Numbered from the stretch's first letter, positions 43,059-52,576 are shown. The stretch is DNA of 64,000 nt from JBAXTE01 sp037130365 (GCA_037130365.1 JBAXTE010000001.1:137490-201489); one strand, 5' to 3'. Notes: generated by a model from the sequence alone, not told the origin. Made by a program: numbers and translations.

Positions 43059-43862
43059 TTAAATAATAAAGTTTTCTTTATCGTTAGGTTTAAACGAGGA
43101 CAAAACTGACTCCATATTATCTGAAGTTCCTGAATATCCACCAAAATATGCATTTGATTGATTTACCATTTGCATGGTAAGAAGATGACATGGAATATCG
43201 AGTGGACAAGCACGACCACATTCGCCACAACTGATGCAACGACCAGCTAAGTGCATTGCTCTAAGAATATGCCAATCCATGTTGCCATGAGCGTCTGCTT
43301 TTACAGGAATCCATTGTGGTTGATTGCTTTCAACAGCACATTGGTTGCAATAGCATAATGGACAAGCTTGACGACAAGCGTAACATTTTACGCATTTCGA
43401 CAACTCATTTTGCCAATATTCAAATCGTTCTGCTTGGGTCATCTTATTGAGCTCTGCAAGCTTTTCTTGATATTTTGCAGGATTTCCCAATTCCGATTTT
43501 TCAATTACCCCTTGCATTACCGAAATATCATCAATATCGATAGGTGAACCATCGGTTGCAATACCAATTACCTTAATATTTTCTGCTTTTAATTGGCATT
43601 CCGAAATCAGAACCATAATACTGCGCATAACAGGTAAAGTAGCAACAATACCCATTTTGCCCATTTTCTTCACCTCTTTTTTGGTAAGATAAACGGCTAA
43701 ATTTTGAGTGCAGTTTTCATTATAGATTAATTCAGCGGTTTTGGAAGCATCGGTAATAAAAATTGGTCTCGATTTACCTGTTTTTCCAAGTCCATAGCCA
43801 ATAACAACATCAACTGATTTGTTGTCGAGCAAACTTTTTGCTTTTTCTGCTAAACTACTCAT
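43059..43862 (-). CDS. FloxC-like 4Fe-4S ferredoxin protein
   Basis: About 267 residues. The ATG at 43862 (MSSLAEKAKSLL) is preferred and overlaps the mvhD-like stop by 8 bases. A FrhB/GltD-like N-terminal region of unknown fold (VDVVIGYGLGKTGKSRPIFI) is followed by a first Cys cluster CVKCYACRQACPLCYCNQC and a second CISCGECGRACPLDIP. Proteins of this type accompany AsrA-like subunits in Flox clusters. It probably holds two or more clusters in the electron path. Confidence 0.85.
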   Translation of the reverse strand: MSSLAEKAKSLLDNKSVDVVIGYGLGKTGKSRPIFITDASKTAELIYNENCTQNLAVYLTKKEVKKMGKMGIVATLPVMRSIMVLISECQLKAENIKVIGIATDGSPIDIDDISVMQGVIEKSELGNPAKYQEKLAELNKMTQAERFEYWQNELSKCVKCYACRQACPLCYCNQCAVESNQPQWIPVKADAHGNMDWHILRAMHLAGRCISCGECGRACPLDIPCHLLTMQMVNQSNAYFGGYSGTSDNMESVLSSFKPNDKENFII

Positions 43863-44307
43863 TGCCAACCTCCTCTTCAATAGATTTACTTACAAGGTTT
43901 TTGTATGCAACGTAAGGTCCCAATTCGCGTACTTTTGTAACTGTACTATTTACCACCTCAGCCCATCTTGCGCCTTCAGCAGCCGAAACCCACGAAAAGG
44001 TAATTCGATTCATATCGATACCCATAAAATCCATTAACTCTTTAAACATAATCCATCTGCGTTTTGCGTGGAAATTACCCGAAGTATAATGGCAATCGTT
44101 TGGGTGGCAACCCGAAACAATAATTCCATCTGCACCTTCAGCAAACGATTTTAGTAAGAGTAAAAAGTCAATTCGTCCTGTACAGGGGAAGCGAATTATC
44201 CGAACATTCGAAGAATATTTTATGCGACTAGTACCGGTTAAATCAGCACCGGCGTAAGTACACCAATTGCAGACAAATGCTACAATTTTTGGTTCAAAAT
44301 CTTCCAT
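43855..44307 (-). CDS. MvhD/FloxD-like iron-sulfur subunit
   Basis: About 150 residues from the ATG at 44307; the longer frame starts at TTG. It is the methyl-viologen hydrogenase delta family: FVCNWCTYAGADLTG, IRFPCTGRID and VSGCHPNDCHYTSGN provide the conserved Cys set, with the C-terminal ISAAEGA-like block VSAAEGARWAEV. MvhD links the input enzyme to HdrA. It lies 21 bases after hdrA. Confidence 0.92.
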   Translation of the reverse strand: MEDFEPKIVAFVCNWCTYAGADLTGTSRIKYSSNVRIIRFPCTGRIDFLLLLKSFAEGADGIIVSGCHPNDCHYTSGNFHAKRRWIMFKELMDFMGIDMNRITFSWVSAAEGARWAEVVNSTVTKVRELGPYVAYKNLVSKSIEEEVGNE

Positions 44308-44328
44308 ATATCTCAATTAATTTGATAA

Positions 44329-46332
44329 TTAATACTCATTTAATAATGCAACCACTTCAGAATAAATCTGTTGGTTGGTGTATCCGTGCAAATCAATAGA
44401 CTTCGAACGGCAGAGTGCAACGCAAGTTCCACATCCTTGGCAAAGTCCTTCGTTGATTTTTGCCATTGTTTTGATAATTGTTCCATCTTTTGCCACAACT
44501 TCTTCTTTTTCGATAGCTTGATATGGACAAACAGATTGGCACAAGAAACAACCCACACAGGTTGAAAACAATGGAGGATTAGTGCGATTAACTACAGCCA
44601 CAAGTGGTTCACGAGTAAGTTCATCGCTTGAGAATAGTGCGGCAACTTTAACTGCAGCTCCAGAAGCCATGGATACTGAATCTGGAATATCTTTTGGGTT
44701 TTGACAAGCACCTGCTAAGAATATTCCTCCAGTGTTGGTTTCTACTGGTTTTAGTTTTGGATGTGCTTCGGCAAAGAATTTATGTCCATCGTATGAAGTG
44801 TGGAGGCGTTGTGCCAACTCTTCTGCACCAGGACTAGCAATACTTGCAGTTGCAAGAACCACCATATCGGCAACGATTTCTACAGGTTGTCCACCTAATA
44901 AGGTATCCACGCCTTTAACAATCAATTTGCCATCTCTTTCGTAAACAGTAGAAACTCTACCACGAATATAATTTACATAATCTTCTTCGATGGCACGACG
45001 AACAAACTCATCATAGTTTTTACCTGCCGAACGAATGTCCATATAGAAAACATGAGCATTTCCATCGTGAACTTTATGTTTGTATAGCATTGCATGTTTT
45101 CCGGTATACATACAGCATATTTTAGAGCAGTATGAAATTCCTTTTGCAGGGTCGCGAGAGCCAGCACATGCTACAAATACGATATTTTTTGGGATTTCAC
45201 CATCCGAAGGTCTGCGAATTTCGCCACCAGTAGGACCAGATGCCGATGCTAAACGTTCAAATTGAAGTCCATCGATTACATCTTTATATTTTCCATAACC
45301 ATATTCTGGGAAGAAATCAGCTCGTTTGATATCGAAACCAGTTGCAACCACGATTGCACCAATTTGGAGTTCGATAATTTCGTCGGGTTGATCGAAACGA
45401 ATAGCTTTTGTAGGACAAACGATTTCACAAACTTTACATTTTCCCTTTTGGTAGTATGTACAATTTAATTTATCGATAACAGGTTTATTTGGAACCGCTT
45501 GTGGAAATGGAACATAAATAGCGGTACGATTTCCTAAACCTTCTTCAAATTCGTTTGGAATTTTCTTTTGAGGACATTTTGTAGTACACAATCCACAACC
45601 TGTGCATAAGCCTTCGTCTAAGCTCTTCGATTTTTTTCGTACTTTAACTACGAAGTTTCCAATAAACCCATCTACGCTTTCAACTTCAGCATAAGTATAA
45701 AGGGTAATATTTGGATGTTGAGCTACCTCAACCATACGAGGAGTAAGAATACATTGCGAGCAGTCGAGGGTTGGGAAGGTTTCCGAAAGTTGCGACATGT
45801 GTCCACCAATGGATGGTGAGCGCTCAATCATCACAACTTTATGCCCTGTATTTGCAATATCTAATGCAGCTTGAATCCCAGCAATACCTCCACCAATAAC
45901 CATTGCGGTTTTGGTAACAGGAACTTTAATGGGTTGAAGTGCATGATTATTTTTAACTTTTTCTACTTGAGTTCGAACAATATCGATTGCTTTTTTTGTA
46001 GTTAAGTCGTTACGTTCGTGAACCCAGGAGCAATGCTCACGTAGGTTAGCCATCTCAGACAAATATGGATTTAAGCCTGCTTCGGAACATGCTTTTCTGA
46101 AAGTAGGCTCGTGCATACGTGGTGAACAAGCTGCAACAACTACTCCATCTAAGTTATGCTCTTTAATTGCATCTTTTATTATAGTTTGACCAGGATCGGA
46201 GCACATGTACTTGTAATCCATTGAAAGAGCAACTTGATCTAATTCACCAATGGCTTCGGCAACTTTAGCGCAATCTACTGTGGCACTGATATTTTCGCCA
46301 CAATGACATATAAAAACACCTATTCTTGACAT
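44329..46332 (-). CDS. hdrA: Heterodisulfide reductase subunit A-like flavoprotein
   Basis: 667 residues. The N-terminal Cys domain is GVFICHCGENISATVDC, followed by the FAD domain GGGIAGIQAALDIA and the segment FPTLDCSQCILTPRMVE. Inserted ferredoxin clusters include CTGCGLCTTKCP, and the C-terminal ones CVGCFLCQSVCP and CQGCGTCVALC. HdrA is the flavin bifurcation site in methanogens and Hdr-like complexes elsewhere. In this cluster it would split electrons from the Flox module between ferredoxin and HdrB. Full length. Confidence 0.95.
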   Translation of the reverse strand: MSRIGVFICHCGENISATVDCAKVAEAIGELDQVALSMDYKYMCSDPGQTIIKDAIKEHNLDGVVVAACSPRMHEPTFRKACSEAGLNPYLSEMANLREHCSWVHERNDLTTKKAIDIVRTQVEKVKNNHALQPIKVPVTKTAMVIGGGIAGIQAALDIANTGHKVVMIERSPSIGGHMSQLSETFPTLDCSQCILTPRMVEVAQHPNITLYTYAEVESVDGFIGNFVVKVRKKSKSLDEGLCTGCGLCTTKCPQKKIPNEFEEGLGNRTAIYVPFPQAVPNKPVIDKLNCTYYQKGKCKVCEIVCPTKAIRFDQPDEIIELQIGAIVVATGFDIKRADFFPEYGYGKYKDVIDGLQFERLASASGPTGGEIRRPSDGEIPKNIVFVACAGSRDPAKGISYCSKICCMYTGKHAMLYKHKVHDGNAHVFYMDIRSAGKNYDEFVRRAIEEDYVNYIRGRVSTVYERDGKLIVKGVDTLLGGQPVEIVADMVVLATASIASPGAEELAQRLHTSYDGHKFFAEAHPKLKPVETNTGGIFLAGACQNPKDIPDSVSMASGAAVKVAALFSSDELTREPLVAVVNRTNPPLFSTCVGCFLCQSVCPYQAIEKEEVVAKDGTIIKTMAKINEGLCQGCGTCVALCRSKSIDLHGYTNQQIYSEVVALLNEY

Positions 46333-46367
46333 ATCTTTTTAAAATTATAATCAGTATAAAGGGTAAA

Positions 46368-47231
46368 TTAAATAGGTTGATTAACCTTAGGTAGTTTCAC
46401 CTCAACAAAGTGGCGTTTTAACCCAAGTTTTTCTTCCGATAAACCAACAGCAAGTCCAATTGCTTGAGTAACGTAGAGTACAGGAATATCAAACTTCTGT
46501 TTCCATTGTTTGTTGATGTCTTCCCGACGCATATCTAAATTAGAGTGACACATTGGACAAGCTACTATAATAGCGTCTGCTTTACGATGTGTAGCATCTT
46601 CGATGATTTTACCAGAAAGATTTGCAACAACATCGGTACGTGAAACAGAAAGTCCAGCACCACAACATTCGGTTTTAAATGGGAAATCGATGGAGGTTGC
46701 TCCAATTTTTTCCATAATAACATCCATTGTTTGTGGATCTTCAACACGGTCGTAATTTAAAATTTTAGCAGGACGAACCAATAAACATCCATAATAACAA
46801 GCTACTTTATAGTTAAATTGTTGTTTAACTTTTTCTTCCAATTTTGGAATAATAGCGATATCTAACCATTGAAGAACGTTAAGGATTTTTATGTTTCCTT
46901 TATATTCTGCATCAAGGGTTTCGTTTATTTTATTTTTTAGCTCTGGGTGTTTACTCAACTCATGTTGTGTAGAAACCAATCGATTATAGCAAGCAGCACA
47001 AGGAACAACCAAGTCGGTAATTCCACTTTTTTCTGCTAATGCCATAATTCGTGCGGGAAGTGCTAGTGATAACTCTTTATTGAGGTTATGAGCTGCCGTT
47101 GCACCACAACAATTCCAATCGGGAATTTCAGCAAACTCGATATCAAATGCTTTGGAAAGTTCAACAACCGATTGATTATAATCTCGAGCTGAGCCGGTTA
47201 ATGAGCAACCAGGATATATGCCTATCTTCAT
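46368..47231 (-). CDS. hdrB: Heterodisulfide reductase subunit B-like, two CCG domains
   Basis: 287 residues. Two CCG domains are visible, the first around YPGCSLTGSARDYN and WNCCGATAAHNL, the second around CYYGCLLVRP, TECCGAG and CPMCHSNLD. In HdrB these hold the noncubane 4Fe-4S clusters that cleave the disulfide substrate. All Cys pairs appear intact, so catalytic activity is plausible, though the bacterial substrate is unknown. It lies 4 bases after hdrC. Confidence 0.95.
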   Translation of the reverse strand: MKIGIYPGCSLTGSARDYNQSVVELSKAFDIEFAEIPDWNCCGATAAHNLNKELSLALPARIMALAEKSGITDLVVPCAACYNRLVSTQHELSKHPELKNKINETLDAEYKGNIKILNVLQWLDIAIIPKLEEKVKQQFNYKVACYYGCLLVRPAKILNYDRVEDPQTMDVIMEKIGATSIDFPFKTECCGAGLSVSRTDVVANLSGKIIEDATHRKADAIIVACPMCHSNLDMRREDINKQWKQKFDIPVLYVTQAIGLAVGLSEEKLGLKRHFVEVKLPKVNQPI

Positions 47232-47235
47232 AATA

Positions 47236-47805
47236 TCAAACTCCTTTGTTTATTGTTTTCTTAAATATTTTCCGAATACTCCCTGTTCCTTTAATCATTT
47301 CGGGAATAAAGTGTAGTTTGCCTTTTGCAACCATTTTTGGAGCAAGCATAACATCTTGCATCAATTTAAATGAGCGCATTTTGAAATCTACAATTAATCC
47401 AAACTCAAATAATCGACCGGTAAGTCGAATTGAGTCTAAGAATGATTTGTGGAATTTGATAATGTTGTGGGCTTTTGGATTTACCAATTTCTCTTTAATT
47501 GAGGTTTGGCGTAAAAAATCCATTACCTGTGGAATATCAATTTCGTAAGGGCAACGGCTCAAGCACATTTCGCAACTAACGCAAAGCCAGATGGAGTGTG
47601 CTTGTAGAATTTTTTTATCATTTTGTGGGTTTTCGGTTTGCAACATCCGCATTACATAATTTGGAGGCAAATCCATTTCATTCGAAACAGGGCAACCGGC
47701 AGAGCATTTACCGCACTGGTAGCATTTTTGTGCGAATACGCCTACCTCTTTCTCAATGCCTGCAGCTAATGAGTGTCTTTCAACGTGATGTTCAGAGTGT
47801 GACAT
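47236..47805 (-). CDS. hdrC: Heterodisulfide reductase subunit C-like, two 4Fe-4S clusters
   Basis: 189 residues. Two ferredoxin-type clusters, CYQCGKCSAGCPVSNEM and CVSCEMCLSRCPYEIDIP, lie in the first ~100 residues, followed by a helical C-terminal region. It relays electrons between HdrA and HdrB. It follows the PyrD-like gene by 15 bases, so all are expected on one transcript. Confidence 0.95.
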   Translation of the reverse strand: MSHSEHHVERHSLAAGIEKEVGVFAQKCYQCGKCSAGCPVSNEMDLPPNYVMRMLQTENPQNDKKILQAHSIWLCVSCEMCLSRCPYEIDIPQVMDFLRQTSIKEKLVNPKAHNIIKFHKSFLDSIRLTGRLFEFGLIVDFKMRSFKLMQDVMLAPKMVAKGKLHFIPEMIKGTGSIRKIFKKTINKGV

Positions 47806-47820
47806 AATATTTTTTATCTA

Positions 47821-48855
47821 TTAAATTATACTTGTATACAATCGGATAAATTGAACACGCTCGAATGATGAAGGATTCTTAGCCTCTTTTTGCGAAAGCA
47901 ATCCTTTAAAATCTTGGATGCTGTTGTAATTATGCTCTTTCATCCAAGCTTCAATCTGAGCTTTTATTTGTGAAATTATTTCAAAGTCTTTTTTGTAGAA
48001 AACTGAAACCATTTGAACTGCATCAGCACCCGCTAATAGTTGTTTTATCACCGCTTTATAATCGTGAATTCCTGTGGATGCAGCAATGTCACAATCTGTT
48101 TTTCCAGCTAAAATAGCAACCCAGCGTAACGTGTTTGAATATTCTAATTCGGTACTAAATACGTTTGTGGAGCTTAATTGCAACGTGTCGATGTCAATAT
48201 CAGGATTGTAAGCTCTGTTGAACAAGGTAAGACCAGCAATCCCTGTTTTTGAGAGTTTTTGAATAAATCCAGATAGACTTGAGAAATAGTGACCAATTTT
48301 CAACGAAATAGGAATAGAAACGTGGGTTTTAACCTCTTTAATGATATCGAGGTAAACTTGTTCGTACATTTCGCTCGTCATGTTGAAATCCGATGGGAGC
48401 AAATAAACATTTAACTCAATTGCATCAGCACCCGCTTCTTGAATTCGTTTTGCAAAATAAGACCAATCGTATTGTGTTACGCAATTAATACTCGCAATAA
48501 TTGGAATATCCGTTACTTTTTTTGCTTCGGTAATAAACGACAAATAGTGGTTTAGCGTGTGCTCTTGTGCATAATTTGTCATGTACTCAAAAGCTTCGTC
48601 GTGATAGTACTCTTGTTTGCTAACGATCCCATCATAAGCGTCTTGCCACGATTTCATACCATTTCCTGTGGAATTAAGCATGGCATTCGTTTCAAACTTG
48701 ATTTGTTCTTCGAAAATTGACTTTAAAACAATTGCTCCAGCACCTTGTGCTGTAATTGCTTTAATATTTTCGATGGTAGAGGTTAATCCCGAACTGCCAA
48801 CAATGATTGGATTTTTTAATTTTAGTCCTAAATAATTACAAGTTAAATCAATCAT
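47821..48855 (-). CDS. Dihydroorotate dehydrogenase-like flavoprotein (PyrD-like, not true PyrD)
   Basis: 344 residues, an FMN TIM barrel. MIDLTCNYLGLKLKNPIIVG and GADAIELNVYLLPSDFNMTS, IPISLKIGHYFSSLSGFIQK, and ASTGIHDYKAVIKQLLAGAD match the DHODH-like family (PRK07565 type), which differs from pyrimidine-pathway PyrD in its active-site loop. As the first gene of the Hdr-Flox-Nuo cluster it may be an electron donor or acceptor module. Substrate is unknown. Confidence 0.88.
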   Translation of the reverse strand: MIDLTCNYLGLKLKNPIIVGSSGLTSTIENIKAITAQGAGAIVLKSIFEEQIKFETNAMLNSTGNGMKSWQDAYDGIVSKQEYYHDEAFEYMTNYAQEHTLNHYLSFITEAKKVTDIPIIASINCVTQYDWSYFAKRIQEAGADAIELNVYLLPSDFNMTSEMYEQVYLDIIKEVKTHVSIPISLKIGHYFSSLSGFIQKLSKTGIAGLTLFNRAYNPDIDIDTLQLSSTNVFSTELEYSNTLRWVAILAGKTDCDIAASTGIHDYKAVIKQLLAGADAVQMVSVFYKKDFEIISQIKAQIEAWMKEHNYNSIQDFKGLLSQKEAKNPSSFERVQFIRLYTSII

Positions 48856-49071
48856 AAATATTTTTTTTTTACAAATTTTAAATTATTTGGATTTATGTCG
48901 ATATAAATCAATATTAGTTAATAAAAAGTCGTTTAATACGGTCCCCTTTTCTGTGGTTAAATAACGTAAATGTGTTGATAAACAGCTCCTTCTAGAAAAT
49001 TATAATAATTCAAAACATAAATAATTATTGTTTGCCAAAAAACGAGGAAAATATTGTTCGAACTGATATAA

Positions 49072-49464
49072 TCAAATCCTAATTACACAATTAATCAAAA
49101 AATTTGCCTCATTACAACATAAATAACACATCTTATTATGGCTATTTGGATTGAGATTTTCAATTAATATATAAATTGCGTTTTTTTTAGATAAAACTGC
49201 GTTAGCCCTAAGCTTAACAACAAAACTTTCCAATAATGATGTTTGCTCATTTTGTGCTACAGCATTATTTTGTTTTTTGTCGGCAAGATATGGATTGTCA
49301 AAATCATTTGCTATTCCTTGTGAAGCAAAAATTGAAGATGTATTTGATAATATTGCTGATTCTGAGGGATATATCTTTGATTCGTTTTTACAACTAATGG
49401 CAGCAAAATTTTGCACAAAGTTAAAAACAACTATCAAAATAAGAAGAAGAAACCTCTTTTGCAT
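49072..49464 (-). CDS. Small secreted protein of unknown function
   Basis: 130 residues. A strong signal peptide (MQKRFLLLILIVVFNFVQNF) ends around AAIS, and the mature part has a Cys pair near the C-terminus (MCYLCCNEANFLINC) and one Cys just after the signal. No known domain. The ATG at 49464 lies 16 bases after a good -7-like box. A shorter lipoprotein reading is possible (AAISCKN), but the Cys is not in a standard lipobox. Confidence 0.55.
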   Translation of the reverse strand: MQKRFLLLILIVVFNFVQNFAAISCKNESKIYPSESAILSNTSSIFASQGIANDFDNPYLADKKQNNAVAQNEQTSLLESFVVKLRANAVLSKKNAIYILIENLNPNSHNKMCYLCCNEANFLINCVIRI

Positions 49465-49479
49465 TCAATTATTTTTTTG

Positions 49480-49487
49480 CAAATATA
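49480..49487 (-). promoter_or_regulatory. TAnnTTTG box upstream of the small secreted protein gene
   Basis: Minus-strand TATATTTG, 16 bases before the ATG at 49464. It supports the reality of that gene. No matching -33 TTTG is clear. Confidence 0.4.
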
Positions 49488-49959
49488 ATTAAAAACATCT
49501 AGGAATAGAGGGTTTAAATATTTTTAACACATCTAGTTTTTCAACAATCGTGTTAATATATTCCTAACACGATATATTATTAATTTATTAGATAAAATCA
49601 TTACTCATATAGCTTTTTGGAGCGAATAATTTATTCTAATTAATGTATGAAAATGGTCTTTATATTTCAATAGCGCATACCGATGAAAATATTTTTTAAA
49701 CATGGTTTTAACTATAAACTTACTCTTTCAACTTCATTAATTATGATGAACCCTTTTAATGGTTACTACATCTGGAAATTTGATTGTATATTATAATGTA
49801 AGCTATTCAATAATAAGATTTACTAGTACAACCATCTTTTTATTGATTTCTGCAAAAAAGGAAATTCAATAGTGCTTCAGCGTGTTTTTAATTAAAATTT
49901 CTCCATCTTTAAGAAACTGAGTTGGAGAATATCCTTATATTTAATTAAAATAATTTAGG

Positions 49960-49967
49960 TATATTTG
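49960..49967 (+). promoter_or_regulatory. TAnnTTTG box upstream of the metzincin gene
   Basis: Plus-strand TATATTTG ends 50 bases before the ATG at 50018. A TTTA at 49940-49943 is a weak -33 candidate. Confidence 0.4.
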
Positions 49968-50017
49968 CTGAGTTAATAATGTATTGTTAGTAATTTTTTG
50001 TAAATCAATCTACTTTA

Positions 50018-52558
50018 ATGAAAAAGCACCTTTTAACTTTAATGATTTTTACAGTATTTTGTTCTAATCAATATGCTCAACTTCAATATGATACCCCCAA
50101 TATATCGGATGGAAGTATAATCTGTAAAACAACTACTACAATAACCAAGACGGTTAATGGAAAAATCACAGAAAAGTCAATTGAGCAAACAACTTTTAAC
50201 ACCGCCCTAAAATTAGCTTTCAGCTTTAATAGTCAAGATTTGCCAAAATATGATTTTGTAAAATACCCAAATCATCGACTTCCTCACATAGCAAATGGTG
50301 AAAATTATACGCGTACTTATAATGAAACGGAGACCTTTGGGGCAAAAGTTCCACGTTTTCCCTGTCATATATCTTATTCTCAAAAAATTTGGGGAGCAGA
50401 CCCTTGCGATCACGCAAATGAAAATGCAGTATTATTAACCAACATATCGGGAAAAGGACAAGTTGAGGATAGTTACAGAGGAGTTAGTGTTAGTATTTCG
50501 AGTATAAAAGACGAAAAAGGGTATTTTTTTGTAAAAGTATTTGCTGGCGGTGGTTTGGGATTAATTCCAGATTTAAAACTAAATGCAAATGTGTTAAAAC
50601 CAGATCCAGATAATGATTATAAATGCAAGTTTTTCCCCTCAGATAATTATTTTTACAAACTAAGAGGACCATTGACTACCGCAATTTTTCTTAATGGTAC
50701 TGATTTACCTGAAACCTATAAGAAGCTCGGAGCTGCCTATTTTAAACGATTTGAACCAGAAAGGGAAGGGAGTAATGAAACCGTTACCGAATATAATCTC
50801 CTCAAAATTGACACTACACAGATTTTTAACTTTATAAGAAACAAGCTACCATATAAAACTATGAATCTTCAGGGTTCGTATCGTCAAGTTACTACAAACA
50901 AATCGACAAATGAAATTACTGAAACTATTGAAAATTGTGATGTAGTATTAATTTTTGGAAAATTTATCAACGACCTCCTTTTAACAACAGAAAATGAAGA
51001 AGATTACCATAATTGGTTGCCTGTTTCAAAAAAATCAAGCGATTATAAAGCATTAAAAGTAAAAGCAACTCTAAATTCAGAAGATGACAACCCTAAAGAT
51101 TCTATACATTTTTACTTAAATAATGTTTCTCGCCATCCTGGAGTCTGTACTAATTATCCTAAAAAAGAAAAGGGTGTTAATCCAGATGTTTCTGCAGATA
51201 TGTGGTTCCCAAAAGAACAAAGTGATCCAAATATTGAACAGATAGACAGCTTTCATGTAAGAACAATCAACATGGTTAAAGAGGCTACCGTTGACGTTGA
51301 ATATAATGATTTTGCTGCTTATGGGATAATTTCGGCCAATGCCGTTATAAAAAACACAAAGGCTTTAAGCAAGTATAATAATGAATTTGGGCTAGTATTA
51401 CCCGAGGATGAGGATAAAAATAAAATTGCCGACAAATGGGAAAAAGATGTTGGAATATTCGATAAGTCGCTTCCACCAACAGATGATTCTGATGAATTTC
51501 CAAAATTTAAAGAAAATGGCGATCCTGGCGATGGATGGAGTTTATTTGAAGAATATAGAGGTTTTTATTCCGAAAAAGATTTCTGTAAAAAACCAGACAA
51601 TGTCCAACGAAAAGATCAATTTATTCGGACAGATCCTAACTTTAAGGATGTTTTTGTTTTCGACGAGACAAAAACAGTTTTTGAAACCTATTACGCCCCA
51701 TCCAATGCTGCTGAACTTAATTGGCATATTCTTGGAAATGAGCACGCAATTCTTCATCCATCTAACACAATAAAATTCAGTTTAAATGCTTTTGGCGAAT
51801 TCACCGACGAACTCTCTAAAACGCTAGATAATTACAAGCATCGTTGGATGAATTATAACACACCTGAAGATTATAGATTAAAGAAAAAGTACTGTCTATT
51901 TCTTATGTATTCAGACCATATCGGTGGTACTGGATCTGCAGGACAGAGTTGCTTCTCCCAAACTGGATTAAGCGACAAAACAACTCCGATTGATAGATGT
52001 GAACTTATTGCTTATCAGAAGAAGGATGCTTTTAATAAAGCAATTCACACAATGTCTCCAAGCTATAGCATGTGTAGTAACTACCCGAGTTGTCCATTTA
52101 AAATACTTACACCCTCAAGAATGCAAAGATGCCCAAAATGTGGAGAAAAAATCAGATTCGAAAAGGTATTAAGTTATGAGCAAGAAGAGAAACTTGTCGA
52201 AATTATGTATTTGGTTACAACAATCCATGAAATTGGTCATGGTTTAGGAATCGATCATCACAAAAAAGGAGTTGGCAGATATACCGATACAGCTGGGGTT
52301 GATCATCCGGTTACTGTTGCTAGTTCTCAGGGACTAACAGACAAAAAATTTATTGAGGGATTTGATAATGCTTTATGTGCATGTGGAGTTACTGATTGTG
52401 CTATGAGATATGTTTTTATGGATTTAAGAGAGTTTCGCACTGGTCAAATCTTAAATGCACACCAAACTATGTATTGCCGAAAAAATCAGTTTTATTTAGA
52501 TCATTATGGAAACAAACAACAATCTGATAATTGCTTTGAGACTATTAATCCCAAGTGA
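50018..52558 (+). CDS. Secreted metzincin-like zinc metalloprotease with zinc-ribbon insert
   Basis: 846 residues. A signal peptide (MKKHLLTLMIFTVFCSNQYA) starts it. The catalytic motif HEIGHGLGIDH (HExxHxxGxxH, the metzincin signature) is near residues 738-748. A zinc-ribbon-like CPKCGEKIRF with CSNYPSCPF just before it is unusual for a secreted protease. A Met in CAMRYVF could be the Met-turn. The N-terminal ~600 residues have no recognised domain. It lacks a T9SS tag, so its route beyond the inner membrane is unclear. It ends 18 bases from a convergent gene. Confidence 0.85.
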   Translation: MKKHLLTLMIFTVFCSNQYAQLQYDTPNISDGSIICKTTTTITKTVNGKITEKSIEQTTFNTALKLAFSFNSQDLPKYDFVKYPNHRLPHIANGENYTRTYNETETFGAKVPRFPCHISYSQKIWGADPCDHANENAVLLTNISGKGQVEDSYRGVSVSISSIKDEKGYFFVKVFAGGGLGLIPDLKLNANVLKPDPDNDYKCKFFPSDNYFYKLRGPLTTAIFLNGTDLPETYKKLGAAYFKRFEPEREGSNETVTEYNLLKIDTTQIFNFIRNKLPYKTMNLQGSYRQVTTNKSTNEITETIENCDVVLIFGKFINDLLLTTENEEDYHNWLPVSKKSSDYKALKVKATLNSEDDNPKDSIHFYLNNVSRHPGVCTNYPKKEKGVNPDVSADMWFPKEQSDPNIEQIDSFHVRTINMVKEATVDVEYNDFAAYGIISANAVIKNTKALSKYNNEFGLVLPEDEDKNKIADKWEKDVGIFDKSLPPTDDSDEFPKFKENGDPGDGWSLFEEYRGFYSEKDFCKKPDNVQRKDQFIRTDPNFKDVFVFDETKTVFETYYAPSNAAELNWHILGNEHAILHPSNTIKFSLNAFGEFTDELSKTLDNYKHRWMNYNTPEDYRLKKKYCLFLMYSDHIGGTGSAGQSCFSQTGLSDKTTPIDRCELIAYQKKDAFNKAIHTMSPSYSMCSNYPSCPFKILTPSRMQRCPKCGEKIRFEKVLSYEQEEKLVEIMYLVTTIHEIGHGLGIDHHKKGVGRYTDTAGVDHPVTVASSQGLTDKKFIEGFDNALCACGVTDCAMRYVFMDLREFRTGQILNAHQTMYCRKNQFYLDHYGNKQQSDNCFETINPK

Positions 52559-52576
52559 TTCTTTTGTGGTGTAAAC

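Larger units (their letters stand above)
49465..50017. other. 553-base divergent gap with two promoter-like boxes
   Basis: Between a small secreted protein (minus) and the metzincin (plus). TATATTTG boxes occur at 49487-49480 on the minus strand, 16 bases from that gene's ATG, and at 49960-49967 on the plus strand, 51 bases before the metzincin gene. No repeat, RNA gene or conserved ORF was recognised; a 3' run of AT-rich sequence fills the rest. Confidence 0.5.

Noticed and set aside
42047..44307. Hydrogenase, because MvhD- and sulfhydrogenase-like subunits are present
   Set aside because: No NiFe or FeFe catalytic subunit is encoded in the window; the set fits Flox better.
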